A DNA stretch of 64,000 nucleotides from positions 310,001 to 374,000 of the forward strand of contig NZ_JAQSIO010000003.1 of NCBI RefSeq assembly GCF_028649455.1. The letters are read 5' to 3'. The notes below the pieces were generated by a model. The model was not told where the DNA came from, did no database searches, and saw only the letters and a list, made by a program, of their open reading frames with translations. Of this stretch, positions 38,289 to 48,744 are shown piece after piece. The stretch comes from Curvibacter microcysteis (lineage in GTDB: Bacteria > Pseudomonadota > Gammaproteobacteria > Burkholderiales > Burkholderiaceae_C). A program made the position numbers and the translations under genes. Position 1 is the first letter of the stretch, and every line of letters starts with the position of its first letter.

Positions 38289-38325
38289 CGTGGGGTTCTC
38301 GGGTGCGAGCAAGGGATTCGGATCG

Positions 38326-39486
38326 TCAGCGCTTGTCCACTGACGCTGCGCTGGACGCGGCGGCTGAAGTGGCGTTGACCAGCTCGCCCGGGCGGACCTG
38401 CTGGCCGCCGACGATCACCTTTTCACCAGCGCGCAGGCCCTGTGTGATGTGCCAGTTCGCTCCGTACATGGCGCCTGTTTGCACGGTCCGGGCCTCCACC
38501 TGGTCATCCGCTCCAAGCACTTGGACCTGGGACAAGCCTTCAGCCGTTGGCTTGACCGCCCGCTGCGGCAGCAAAACCGCTTGTGAGTCCTGGCGCTGAG
38601 CCATCCGCACCCGCACATACATGCCTGGCATCAAAACGCCTTCTGTGTTGGCGATTTCGCCTCGCAAGGAAACCTGGCTGGTGCTGGGGTCGACCGTGAT
38701 GTCCGAAAACAGCAGACGGCCCTCGTGCAGTCGGTCAGAGCCCTCCAGCTTGATTTGCAGGCGCGGCAGTGGCTGGTGACCTTTGGGCTGGCTGGCTTGG
38801 GCTTCTCGGAGCCGAACCACTTCGGCGACCGGTTGCACAAAGTCGACATAGATCGGACTCCATTGCTGGATGTTGGCCAGCGCCGTCGCTTCACCCTGTC
38901 CCACCAGGGCCCCCTGTGACACCAGGGCGCGACCAATGCGTCCCGCGATAGGGGCTCTGACCTCGCAATGCGCCAGGTTGAGCTGGGCCGATTCCACATC
39001 CGCTTTGGCCGCCAGGCGATTGGCTTGCTGTGTTTTGACAGCCGTCGCTGCGGCGTCGAACTCCTGCTGGCTGATGGCATTCGCCTTCACCAGGGGCTGG
39101 TAGCGGCGCAGCACGCCTTCGGCGTCTGCCAGGGCGGCCTCCGCTTTGGCCAACTCGGCCTCAGCGCGGTTCAGCGCCACGCGGAACGGGGCTGAGTCGA
39201 TGCTGAACAGCAACTGGCCCGCTTTGACATCGGTGCCCTCCTGAAAATGACGTGCCACCACAATCCCCGCCACCCGGGCCCGCACCTCGGCCACCCGGGT
39301 GGAGGCCAAACGACCCGGCAACTCCTGCACCAAGGGCAGGGTTTGCATCTGAACCTGCACCACTTCGACCCGGGGGCGTGCCGCATCTGACGGTGCGACC
39401 GACCCCTGGGGTTGGCATGCGGCCAACAGGCTGCCCAGGGCGGTCACGGTGGCCGAGAGGGCGGTTCGCTTGGAAAACTGGAGCAT
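38326..39486 (-). CDS. RND efflux periplasmic adaptor lipoprotein (AcrA type)
   Basis: Predicted 386-residue membrane fusion protein. The signal peptide ends in lipobox LLAAC (cysteine at about 24), so it is anchored as a lipoprotein. The biotinyl/lipoyl-like hairpin domain (VAEVRARVAGIVVARHFQEGTDV), the alpha-helical hairpin (about 85-150) and the beta-barrel domain follow in the usual order. Start 39486 (MLQFSKRT) is chosen over 39534 because the upstream start lies at the edge of the TetR-type palindrome, where the promoter should be. It is the first gene of the adaptor-pump operon. Confidence 0.93.
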   Translation of the reverse strand: MLQFSKRTALSATVTALGSLLAACQPQGSVAPSDAARPRVEVVQVQMQTLPLVQELPGRLASTRVAEVRARVAGIVVARHFQEGTDVKAGQLLFSIDSAPFRVALNRAEAELAKAEAALADAEGVLRRYQPLVKANAISQQEFDAAATAVKTQQANRLAAKADVESAQLNLAHCEVRAPIAGRIGRALVSQGALVGQGEATALANIQQWSPIYVDFVQPVAEVVRLREAQASQPKGHQPLPRLQIKLEGSDRLHEGRLLFSDITVDPSTSQVSLRGEIANTEGVLMPGMYVRVRMAQRQDSQAVLLPQRAVKPTAEGLSQVQVLGADDQVEARTVQTGAMYGANWHITQGLRAGEKVIVGGQQVRPGELVNATSAAASSAASVDKR

Positions 39487-39535
39487 GGTGGGTGACCCTG
39501 GGACGGGGGGCTTGATGGCAAGTTGAGACTGCATA

Positions 39536-39553
39536 TTGATTCAAGTGAATCAA
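39536..39553. promoter_or_regulatory. TetR-type operator palindrome
   Basis: TTGATTCAAGTGAATCAA has perfect 8-base arms around two central bases. It sits 50 bases before the adaptor start and 130 before the TetR start in the divergent promoter region. Size and position fit the operator of the neighbouring TetR protein, giving joint control of the pump and of the regulator itself. Confidence 0.7.
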
Positions 39554-39682
39554 AAAAGTTTCATTGTAGTTGGGTTGGATTCTCAAAGAGTCCGGGATAG
39601 CGAATTTAGAATGCTCGCAGCACCTGTGCATGACCCATGCCGCCGGGGTTTTGAAACCGATGCACGAAAGCAGGCCTTATTG

Positions 39683-40255
39683 ATGACCAGTCCCCTTTTG
39701 AATGCCGAAGACGAGCGAGTTCTTGCCGCCCTTGCGCTTGCGATGGTCGACAAGCCGCGCGCCACGCTGCAGGAGCTCGCGCAAGCCATTGGCGTCAGCA
39801 AGGCGACTTTGTACCGCTTCAGTCGTACCCGGGAAGAACTGGTGGATCGCCTGATGGCCCATGGTGCCCAGCTCATGAACCGGGCGCTCGAAGAGGCCGA
39901 ACTCGACAAGGCCCCCGCGGTCGAAGCCCTGCGGCGTTTCATCGAGGGGCAGCTCCGTCACAGTGAGCTGGCGGCCTTCATGATTTACCACTGGAAGCCC
40001 GACACCTTGCAGGACGTCAGGGCTGCTGCGACATGGTCGGCGTATTTCGCCGTGCTCGATGGGTTTTTTCTCCGGGGCCAGCGCGATGGTCTCTTTCGCA
40101 TCGAGATAGGGGCCGCCGTTCTCAGTGAGAGCCTCATCTCCCTGCTGTCCGGCCTCATGGATGCCGAGCGGCGGGGGCGCATTGCGCGGGCCAGCCTGCC
40201 GGGCATGATCGAGGCGATGTTCCTGGCGGGCGCCCTCAGTCAGCCCGCCCCCTGA
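39683..40255 (+). CDS. TetR family repressor of the adjacent RND pump
   Basis: Predicted 190-residue regulator. The helix-turn-helix is ATLQELAQAIGVSKATLYRFSRTREEL (about residues 28-52), followed by an all-helical ligand domain. It is divergent from the RND adaptor/pump pair, the usual layout for local efflux repressors. The frame stays open upstream to 39536, but that would put the start within the palindrome; ATG 39683 gives a normal TetR length. ATG 39611 remains possible. Confidence 0.88.
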   Translation: MTSPLLNAEDERVLAALALAMVDKPRATLQELAQAIGVSKATLYRFSRTREELVDRLMAHGAQLMNRALEEAELDKAPAVEALRRFIEGQLRHSELAAFMIYHWKPDTLQDVRAAATWSAYFAVLDGFFLRGQRDGLFRIEIGAAVLSESLISLLSGLMDAERRGRIARASLPGMIEAMFLAGALSQPAP

Positions 40256-40467
40256 GCACGGGGCAGACACCTCCCCACGTCACGACCGGCCGCCCCTTCA
40301 CGCCGGTCAACAGACCGCAGCCTGACCGGAATGCCCATGGGTCTTGGGGCCTTTGTCAGGTCCCCGCAAGCCCGTCATGAATAATTATGAATTCAATTGC
40401 GCTGCTGCCAGGTCGGGTCGGGGGCGATCCGCTGTGCGCTCAGCGTCGGAGCGAGGAGACACATTCC

Positions 40468-42366
<1,899 letters not shown>

Positions 42367-42373
42367 GTGTCAG

Positions 42374-42413
42374 CCCGGGTCACCTGTGGGGGCCGGTTTT
42401 CGGCCCACCCGGG
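42374..42413 (+). terminator. Nested GC-rich hairpin after prpE
   Basis: Outer arms CCCGGGT / ACCCGGG enclose an inner hairpin GGGCCG / CGGCCC with a TTTT-containing loop. It lies 8 bases after the prpE stop. There is no terminal U tract, so termination here would be imperfect or Rho-aided; read-through into the DUF1345 gene is possible. Confidence 0.4.
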
Positions 42414-42459
42414 TGGCTTGGCGGCGCAGGGCGCTGCGGCCACAAGGCCACAATGCGCC

Positions 42460-43122
42460 ATGACCCATCCTCCCATCCCCTGGATTGAACGCCTGGCCCT
42501 GCGGCGCCTGCCGCTGGGCCTGACCCTGGCGGGCCTGATGCTGCTGGTGCCTTTGGCCTGGCCGACCAGGTTGCTGCTGGCCTGGTCGGTCGGCGCCATG
42601 GCTTACCTGAGCCTGGCCTGGTGTCTGGCCCTGCGTTTGGATGCCCACCGCACCCGGGCCCGGGCGCTGGCCCTGGACCCGCCGGGCTGGCTGGCGTTCT
42701 CCATGGCGGTGTTGGCCATGCTCGCCAGCGTGGCCGCCATTGCCATGTTGCTGACAGCCCAGGTGGGCCCGCAAGATGCCGTTCAGGCCTTGCACATGGG
42801 CCTGGCCCTGTTGGCGCTGGCGGCGGCTTGGGTGCTGATCCACACCCTGTTCGCCTTTCGCTACGCCCATATGTACTACCACGCGCGCTGGCAACCGGCA
42901 GGCGCTGCGCCAGCGCTGCTGTTTCCGGGCGGTGAATCGCCTGACTACGCTGACTTTCTCTATTACGCCCTGGTGGTGGGCATGACGTCTCAGGTGTCGG
43001 ATGTGCAGGTCCAGTCGCGCTCGCTGCGGCGCCTGACCCTGGTGCAAAGCGTGTTGGCCTTTGTATTCAATATGTTTGTGCTGGCGCTGGGCATCAATGT
43101 GCTGGCCGGCCTGCTGCATTGA
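42460..43122 (+). CDS. DUF1345 integral membrane protein
   Basis: Predicted 220-residue inner-membrane protein with five hydrophobic segments (about 16-34, 36-56, 75-100, 110-130, 195-218). The FRYAHMYYHAR and ESPDYADFLYYALVVGMTSQVSDV segments are the conserved core of the DUF1345 family, whose function is unknown. ATG 42460 is selected because it begins the conserved region; the frame is open upstream to 42367 without similarity. It is convergent with the large GGDEF-EAL gene. Confidence 0.88.
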   Translation: MTHPPIPWIERLALRRLPLGLTLAGLMLLVPLAWPTRLLLAWSVGAMAYLSLAWCLALRLDAHRTRARALALDPPGWLAFSMAVLAMLASVAAIAMLLTAQVGPQDAVQALHMGLALLALAAAWVLIHTLFAFRYAHMYYHARWQPAGAAPALLFPGGESPDYADFLYYALVVGMTSQVSDVQVQSRSLRRLTLVQSVLAFVFNMFVLALGINVLAGLLH

Positions 43123-43156
43123 GCATGCCGCGCCGCTCGCCGCGCAAGCCCTGCGT

Positions 43157-46100
43157 TCAGGCTTGCGGCAGACGCCATTCGGCCGGTGCTTGCCACTGCC
43201 GCGCCCAGGCCTGCAACTCGCTGGGCGGCATGGGGCGCGCAATGCCGTAGCCCTGGCCCAGGCGGCAGCCCATCTCCAGCAGGCGCTGGCCCTGGGCGCT
43301 GGTCTCCACGCCTTCGGCAATCAAGGTCAAACCGAAGGAGCGGGACAGGCCGATCACGCCATCCACGATGGCCATGTCGCCGATGTCGGTCATCATCCCG
43401 TTCACAAAGCTGCGGTCGATCTTGAGCGCATCGGCCGGCAGCTGGCGCAGGTAGGTCAGCGACGAATAGCCGGTGCCAAAGTCATCGATGGCGATCGACA
43501 AACCCATGTTGCGCAGCTGGGTCAAGGTGGACGTGACGGCATGGATGTCGGTCAGGGCCGCGCTTTCGGTGATCTCGATTTCCAGCAGGGAGGTCGGTAC
43601 ATCGGGGCAGGACGCCAAGCGTTGGCGCACGCGCTCCGGGAAGTCCGGGGTCTGCAGGTGGCGCGCCGAGATGTTCAGGCTCAAGGGCACGCGCAGGCCC
43701 TGGGCCAGCCACGCTTGCTGCAACTGCAGCGAGTGGCCCAGCACCCATTCGCCAAACGCCACTTCCAGCGATGAGCCTTCGATTTGGGGCAGGAACTCCC
43801 CAGGCCCCAGCAGACCCCGTTCCGGGTGCTGCCAGCGTGCCAGTGCCTCGGCGCCGACCAGGGTGCCTTCCAGCATGTCGACCTTGGGCTGGACATACAG
43901 GCAGAACTCGCCAGCGGCCAGCGCGCTGCTCAGGCGGTCCAGGCGGCTGTGCTGTTCGCGCGAGGCGCGCTCGCGTTCTGCATCGAACAAATGGATGCGG
44001 TTGCGCCCGGCTTGTTTGGCCAGGTACATGGCCTGATCGGCGTGGCGCAGCAGGGCGTCAGCGTCGGCGTCGTCGTTCGGAAACAGCGTCAGGCCGATGC
44101 TGGCCGTGACCCCCAGCCGTTCGCCTTCCAGCAGCACCGGCTCGGCCATGCGGTTCATCAAGCGCTTGAGCATGGTTTCGCAGTCGCTCAGGCAGCCTGG
44201 GTTGCTCAACAGGATGACGAATTCGTCGCCTCCCAAGCGGGCCACCAGATCCTGAGGGCGGATGGCGGCCTGCAAGCGCCGGCCAATTTCGATCAGCAAT
44301 TGGTCCCCAATGCCGTGGCCCAGTCGGTCGTTGACGGGTTTGAAGCCATCCAGGTCCAGGTAGGCCACCCCGAGCAGGTTGCCGTGTTGGCGGGCTTGCA
44401 GCATGGCGTGGTCCAACGCCTGGGCCAGTTGCACGCGGTTGGGCAATCCGGTGAGCGCATCGAAGTGCGCCATCTTTTGCAACTGGTCTTCCTGTTCGCG
44501 CTGCCGTGTCACGTCCAGCGCGACCCCGACCATGCGCAAGGGCGTGCCACGGGACGAGTGGGCAATCACCCGTCCCAGGTTGCGCACCCAGCGCGAGCCC
44601 CCATCGGCGTGCCGCAGGCGCAGGGTCACGTCAAAGGGCTGGGATGGATTGGCTTGGTGACGGGCCAATGCGGCCATCGCGGTTTGGCGGTCATCCGGGT
44701 GGACCACGTCGTTCCAGTGCTCGCTCGGGTTCTCGCCAGCCAGGGCGGGCAGTCCGCGCAGCTCGCGCCAGTGGCGGTCGCCAGTGACCTCGACCGTGAT
44801 CATGTTCAAGTCCCACAAGGCGAGGGCGGCGGCCTCGATGGTCAGCGACAGCAGGGCTTCGCGCTCTTGCACCAGGCGCTCGGCGCGTTTGCGCTCGGTG
44901 ATGTCTTTCAGGCCGAACAGCCAGCATTCAACGCCGTCGACTTCGATGGTCTGCATCGACTGCAATGCCGTGTGAACCTGGCCATCGCGGGACGTGAAAT
45001 TGATCTCAAAGGCATTGAGCATGCCGGTGGCGTTGGCGGCCTCGACCAGGGCCGTGCGTTCGGCCAGCGTGTAAAGCCCCATCTCCACCACCGACTGCCC
45101 ACACAAGGCCTCCTGGCGCGGCACCCCCATGGTCTGCTCCCAGGCTGGGTTCACATCCAGGTAGTGCCCGTCCGACTTGCGCGAAATGCCCATGGGGTCG
45201 GGAATGGCGCGGAAGATGCGCGCAAAGCGGTCTTCGGACTGGCGCAGGCGGTCCAGGCTGCGCTTGGCTTCGTCGATGTCACGAATCACGCCCCGAACCC
45301 GGTCCACTTGGCCATTGCTCAGCACCGGCTCTGCCATGGCCTGGACCCAGATCCGTCGGCCATCGCCGCGCACCACTTCCAGTTCTTCTTGAAAGGCTCT
45401 TTGTTCTTGCACGCAGCGGCGCAGAAGCTCTCTGAACCGGGCTTGGTACTCGGGTGCCACGCACTGGCCAGCGTAGTCGCTGGGGGGGCCCGCGTCGGGC
45501 GACAGGCCGTGCAGTTCGTAACAGACCTCGGACCAATAGCGCTCTTCGGGCCGGGGAGAGTCCTCCCACACCCCCAACCGGGCAATCCGACCCGCCTGCA
45601 GCAGCAAGGCGTTCACGCGCACCAACTGGTCCTGCATGGCCTGCTGCTCGCTCATGTCGTGGAACAGGAAGATGAAGCAGGGCTCGCCATCCATGTTGAT
45701 TTGCCGCGCCGACATGCGCCCGGGCACCACGCGCCCGTCGGCCGCTCGGGCGATCAGTGGCAGGCTGTCGACCTGGCCTTTTTCATGGAAGGCCAGCAGC
45801 AGTTTGCTGCGTTCCTCCGGGCTGTTCCAGATGTTCAGCTCAATCGAACTGCGCCCGATGAGCTCGTCGCGCTCATGCCCCAGCAAACGGCAAAAGGCGG
45901 GATTGACCTCGATGTAGGTGCCATCGCTGACCCGGGTGATGCCGGCCGCGTCCGGAAAGGCTTCGTAAATGGTCTGGAACTTGGTTTGCGACAGCAGCAA
46001 GGCCTCATGGGCTTCATGCCCCGAGGTGACGTCCAGGTGCATACCGACCACCCGCACGGTCTCCCCTTGGGCGTTGCGGTCCACGATGCGGCCCCGGACC

Positions 46101-46963
46101 AGAATCCAGCGCCATTGGCCCTGGCGGTTGCGCACCCGGAACTCTGCTTCAAAGTTGTCCTCAGGACGCTTCAAAAGGCTGATCCGAACACCACTCAGGC
46201 GAGCCGCGTCTTCCGGATGCCACATGCGCTGCCAACTGCTCCAGGGGTCTTCACCGGGCTGGACTTGAAGCTCGAACTGGTTGTAGAAGTGGCCTTGAAA
46301 CGTAGTGATGCGGCTCAAGGGCTCCCACACCCAGCGCCCACCGCCCGAGGCGTCCAACACCTGCAGCAACTCGTTTTCGCGGCGCTTGAGTTGCACCTCA
46401 TAGCGGGCCCGCCCCAGCAGCAATTCGAGGCACAGGCCCAGCAGCAAGGTGCTGCCCATGAAGCGCCACAGGTGGCTCTCGGGCAGCGGGCCCAGCCAAT
46501 TCAGGTGGTAGCACACGGTGACCACGGCCTGCACCCCTGCGGACAGCATCAACAACGACAGCCACAGCTGCAGTCGGGTGTTGCGGCGGTGGTAGAGCGT
46601 TCGGCAGCCCTCGGACCACACGAGCACCACCCCCATCACGGCCAGGTGGCCCAGGGTGTGCGGCAATTGCAGGAGGATCGCGACGGCTGCGGGGATCAAG
46701 GTCGCCGCCACACCGATCTGGCGGCCCAGCAGGAAAATGCCCAGGGCCTGGTAGGCGGGGCGCAGCACCGCTTCATTGCTCTGGCCGGCCAGCGGGGACC
46801 AGAACATGGCCACGGTCGTGGCCGTGCCCATCAGCAAGGCAATGAGCCAACGTTGCCGACCTTGGGGTGCGATCAACCATTGCGGGGGCAGGAGCAACAA
46901 AGTGCCCACCACGGCCGCCATCACGACGCTGTTGACCGCCACATCCAGCGGAAAATCGATCAC
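43157..46963 (-). CDS. Five-PAS GGDEF-EAL c-di-GMP protein
   Basis: Predicted 1268-residue membrane protein. About five to six N-terminal helices (1-185) resemble a membrane sensor module, then five PAS domains follow (about 200-320, 330-450, 460-570, 580-700, 705-825), a GGDEF domain (motif RLGGDEF near 910) and an EAL domain (motif AEALARW near 1037). Both catalytic signatures are intact, so it could make and break c-di-GMP; many such proteins use only one activity. The start is GTG at 46963 with AGGTG upstream. It is monocistronic. Confidence 0.92.
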   Translation of the reverse strand: MIDFPLDVAVNSVVMAAVVGTLLLLPPQWLIAPQGRQRWLIALLMGTATTVAMFWSPLAGQSNEAVLRPAYQALGIFLLGRQIGVAATLIPAAVAILLQLPHTLGHLAVMGVVLVWSEGCRTLYHRRNTRLQLWLSLLMLSAGVQAVVTVCYHLNWLGPLPESHLWRFMGSTLLLGLCLELLLGRARYEVQLKRRENELLQVLDASGGGRWVWEPLSRITTFQGHFYNQFELQVQPGEDPWSSWQRMWHPEDAARLSGVRISLLKRPEDNFEAEFRVRNRQGQWRWILVRGRIVDRNAQGETVRVVGMHLDVTSGHEAHEALLLSQTKFQTIYEAFPDAAGITRVSDGTYIEVNPAFCRLLGHERDELIGRSSIELNIWNSPEERSKLLLAFHEKGQVDSLPLIARAADGRVVPGRMSARQINMDGEPCFIFLFHDMSEQQAMQDQLVRVNALLLQAGRIARLGVWEDSPRPEERYWSEVCYELHGLSPDAGPPSDYAGQCVAPEYQARFRELLRRCVQEQRAFQEELEVVRGDGRRIWVQAMAEPVLSNGQVDRVRGVIRDIDEAKRSLDRLRQSEDRFARIFRAIPDPMGISRKSDGHYLDVNPAWEQTMGVPRQEALCGQSVVEMGLYTLAERTALVEAANATGMLNAFEINFTSRDGQVHTALQSMQTIEVDGVECWLFGLKDITERKRAERLVQEREALLSLTIEAAALALWDLNMITVEVTGDRHWRELRGLPALAGENPSEHWNDVVHPDDRQTAMAALARHQANPSQPFDVTLRLRHADGGSRWVRNLGRVIAHSSRGTPLRMVGVALDVTRQREQEDQLQKMAHFDALTGLPNRVQLAQALDHAMLQARQHGNLLGVAYLDLDGFKPVNDRLGHGIGDQLLIEIGRRLQAAIRPQDLVARLGGDEFVILLSNPGCLSDCETMLKRLMNRMAEPVLLEGERLGVTASIGLTLFPNDDADADALLRHADQAMYLAKQAGRNRIHLFDAERERASREQHSRLDRLSSALAAGEFCLYVQPKVDMLEGTLVGAEALARWQHPERGLLGPGEFLPQIEGSSLEVAFGEWVLGHSLQLQQAWLAQGLRVPLSLNISARHLQTPDFPERVRQRLASCPDVPTSLLEIEITESAALTDIHAVTSTLTQLRNMGLSIAIDDFGTGYSSLTYLRQLPADALKIDRSFVNGMMTDIGDMAIVDGVIGLSRSFGLTLIAEGVETSAQGQRLLEMGCRLGQGYGIARPMPPSELQAWARQWQAPAEWRLPQA

Positions 46964-47129
46964 CCGGACACCTCATTCTTGTTGTCTACGGTGGCCAGTA
47001 GCCACCTTTGGCCGGGTCTGGCACGGTGCACAGGTCAGGAAGTTCTCCCAATCCAGACGCCGCATCAACCCCACCCGACTTGTGTGCCCTGAACCCATGC
47101 CGGGAAGAGTTCAAGGCATCACGCCGCGC

Positions 47130-47160
47130 CGCAGAACGCTTTTCAACCGTGCGTTCTGCG
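47130..47160. promoter_or_regulatory. 10-bp inverted repeat upstream of the GGDEF-EAL gene
   Basis: Perfect arms CGCAGAACGC / GCGTTCTGCG enclose 11 bases. The element lies 29 bases past the DMT transporter stop and about 170 before the GGDEF-EAL start. It has no U tract on either strand, so an operator or a 3'-end stabilising hairpin are both possible. The rest of this 225-base gap shows a CTTGTACAAG palindrome (47163-47172) and nothing else I recognise. Confidence 0.45.
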
Positions 47161-47188
47161 AACTTGTACAAGAAGTAGTGTAAAACTG

Positions 47189-48076
47189 TTACGAGGCTGG
47201 CCGAGCCTGCCGGCCAATCCGGATCAACCCCGTTGACAAGGCTGTGCCACACACGATGACCAGGCCGCAGCCCACCATCCAGGCGGTGATTTGCTCGTTC
47301 AGGAAGACGCTGCCATAGAGCACGGCAAACAAAGGGGTGACAAAGGTCACCGTCAGCGCCCGGGCGGGGCCTGCGTGCTCGATCAGGCGGAAGTACAGGA
47401 TGTAGGCGATGCCGGTGCAGAACACCGCAATCGCGGCAATCGAGGCCCAGGCCGCCGCGCTGGGGGGCGTGGCCGGCCAAAGCCACCACGTGGGCAGCAG
47501 CAGCACCAGGGCTGAGCCCAGTTGGCTGCCAGTGGCCAGGGCCAGCGCCGGCACACCACTGAGGTAGCGCCGCGTGAAGGTGGCAGCCCAGCCATAGCAC
47601 AGGGTGGCGGCCAAGCAGGCCAAGATGGCCAAGCCGGTGCCCCCGGGCTTGAAGCTGGCTTTGCCTGCCGCCAGCAAGGCCACCCCGGCAAAGCCAATGG
47701 CCAGGCCTGTTGCTTTGCTGCTGCCCGGGCGCTCGCCCAGCCAGACCCAGGCCAGCAAGGCGCCGCACAAAGGCGTGGTGGCGTTGAGGATGGAGGCCAG
47801 GCCGGTGTTGATCGACAGGACGGCCCAGGCGTACAGCGCAAAAGGCACGGCGGAGTTGACCACGCCCGCCAGCAAGATCGGGCGCCAGTGCTGGCGCAGG
47901 GCCGGCCACTGGCCGCGCATCGCCATGATGGGCCAGAGGAACAAGGTGGCCAGGCTGACGCGCAGACCAGCGGTGACCAGCGGGCCAAACTCGGCCGCGC
48001 CCAGGCGCATGAACAAAAAGGACGCACCCCACAGGGCGGCCAGGATCAGGTACTCCAGACTCCAGCCCAGCTTCAT
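47189..48076 (-). CDS. EamA/DMT family transporter
   Basis: Predicted 295-residue inner-membrane transporter with ten helices in two EamA repeats (about 5-140 and 150-285). The first repeat has GASFLFMRLG and AILNATTPL, the second LYFRLIEHAGPARALTVTFVTPLFAVLYG. Substrates in this superfamily are metabolites or drugs; none can be assigned. The start at 48076 overlaps the ogt stop by four bases (ATGA), so it is translationally coupled to the DNA repair genes, which makes export of a toxic metabolite a possible, untested link. Confidence 0.9.
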   Translation of the reverse strand: MKLGWSLEYLILAALWGASFLFMRLGAAEFGPLVTAGLRVSLATLFLWPIMAMRGQWPALRQHWRPILLAGVVNSAVPFALYAWAVLSINTGLASILNATTPLCGALLAWVWLGERPGSSKATGLAIGFAGVALLAAGKASFKPGGTGLAILACLAATLCYGWAATFTRRYLSGVPALALATGSQLGSALVLLLPTWWLWPATPPSAAAWASIAAIAVFCTGIAYILYFRLIEHAGPARALTVTFVTPLFAVLYGSVFLNEQITAWMVGCGLVIVCGTALSTGLIRIGRQARPAS

Positions 48077-48732
48077 GCGGTGGCTCCGGTGAACAAGACG
48101 CCTTGCGTCGACGCCGCGTGGGCCCGCGTGCGGGCCTGCGGCTGGGCTTGCGCCACGGTCGGCAGGGCCAATCCTTCCAGTTGCAGCAGGGCGGTCTTGC
48201 GGTCCAGGCCGCCGGCATAGCCGGTCAGGCTGCCGTCGGCGCCCAGCACCCGGTGGCAGGGCACGATCACCGACACGGGGTTGCGGCCCACGGCGGCCCC
48301 GACCGCCCGTGCCGCCTGGGGGCGACCCAGTTGCGCGGCCAAGGCGCCATAGCCCGTGCATTGGCCTCGGGGAATGGCGCACAAAGCCTGCCAGACAGCT
48401 TGCTGGAAAGGGGTGCCTTGGCTCAGGTCCAGCGGCACGGAGAAGCCGGTGCTTTCACCCCGGAGGTAGGCCTGGAGCTGGTCCCGCGCCGCGCAGAGCA
48501 GCGGGTGCGTGGGCGCCTGGGGCCAGGCTTGTGGGCCTGTCAGTTCGGCGGGGGCATGGCGCTGGCCCAGGAACCAGGCCCCGCACAGGCCGCGCTCGGT
48601 GGCGGCCAGGTGAAGCGGTCCCAAGGGGCTGTCGAAGGCCAGTTGAAGCGGGGCCGTCGCCGAAGGGCGTGGGGTGGGGCTCATGGTGAGAAGGTCCTCG
48701 GCGGGGAGTGAAGAAGACGGGTGTGGGGGCAT
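48073..48732 (-). CDS. ogt: O6-methylguanine-DNA methyltransferase
   Basis: Predicted 219-residue suicide repair protein that moves an alkyl group from O6-methylguanine to its own cysteine. The acceptor is C159 in VIVPCHRVLG; the arginine-finger helix and GRNPVSV segment are present. The first 25 and last 30 residues are extra, low-complexity sequence. ATG 48684 is an alternative start that removes 16 residues. The gene lies 12 bases after the Ada-AlkA fusion and overlaps the DMT transporter, giving a three-gene alkylation operon. Confidence 0.93.
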   Translation of the reverse strand: MPPHPSSSLPAEDLLTMSPTPRPSATAPLQLAFDSPLGPLHLAATERGLCGAWFLGQRHAPAELTGPQAWPQAPTHPLLCAARDQLQAYLRGESTGFSVPLDLSQGTPFQQAVWQALCAIPRGQCTGYGALAAQLGRPQAARAVGAAVGRNPVSVIVPCHRVLGADGSLTGYAGGLDRKTALLQLEGLALPTVAQAQPQARTRAHAASTQGVLFTGATA

Positions 48733-48744
48733 CTGGGGGCCGCC

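Noticed and set aside
43784-47092. A 1102-codon plus-strand frame antisense to the GGDEF-EAL gene
   Set aside because: It mirrors the coding strand of a gene with intact GGDEF and EAL motifs and has no domain signature of its own.
46964-47188. A sigma-54 promoter around TGGCACGGTGCAC
   Set aside because: The GG and GC doublets do not have the required -24/-12 spacing.
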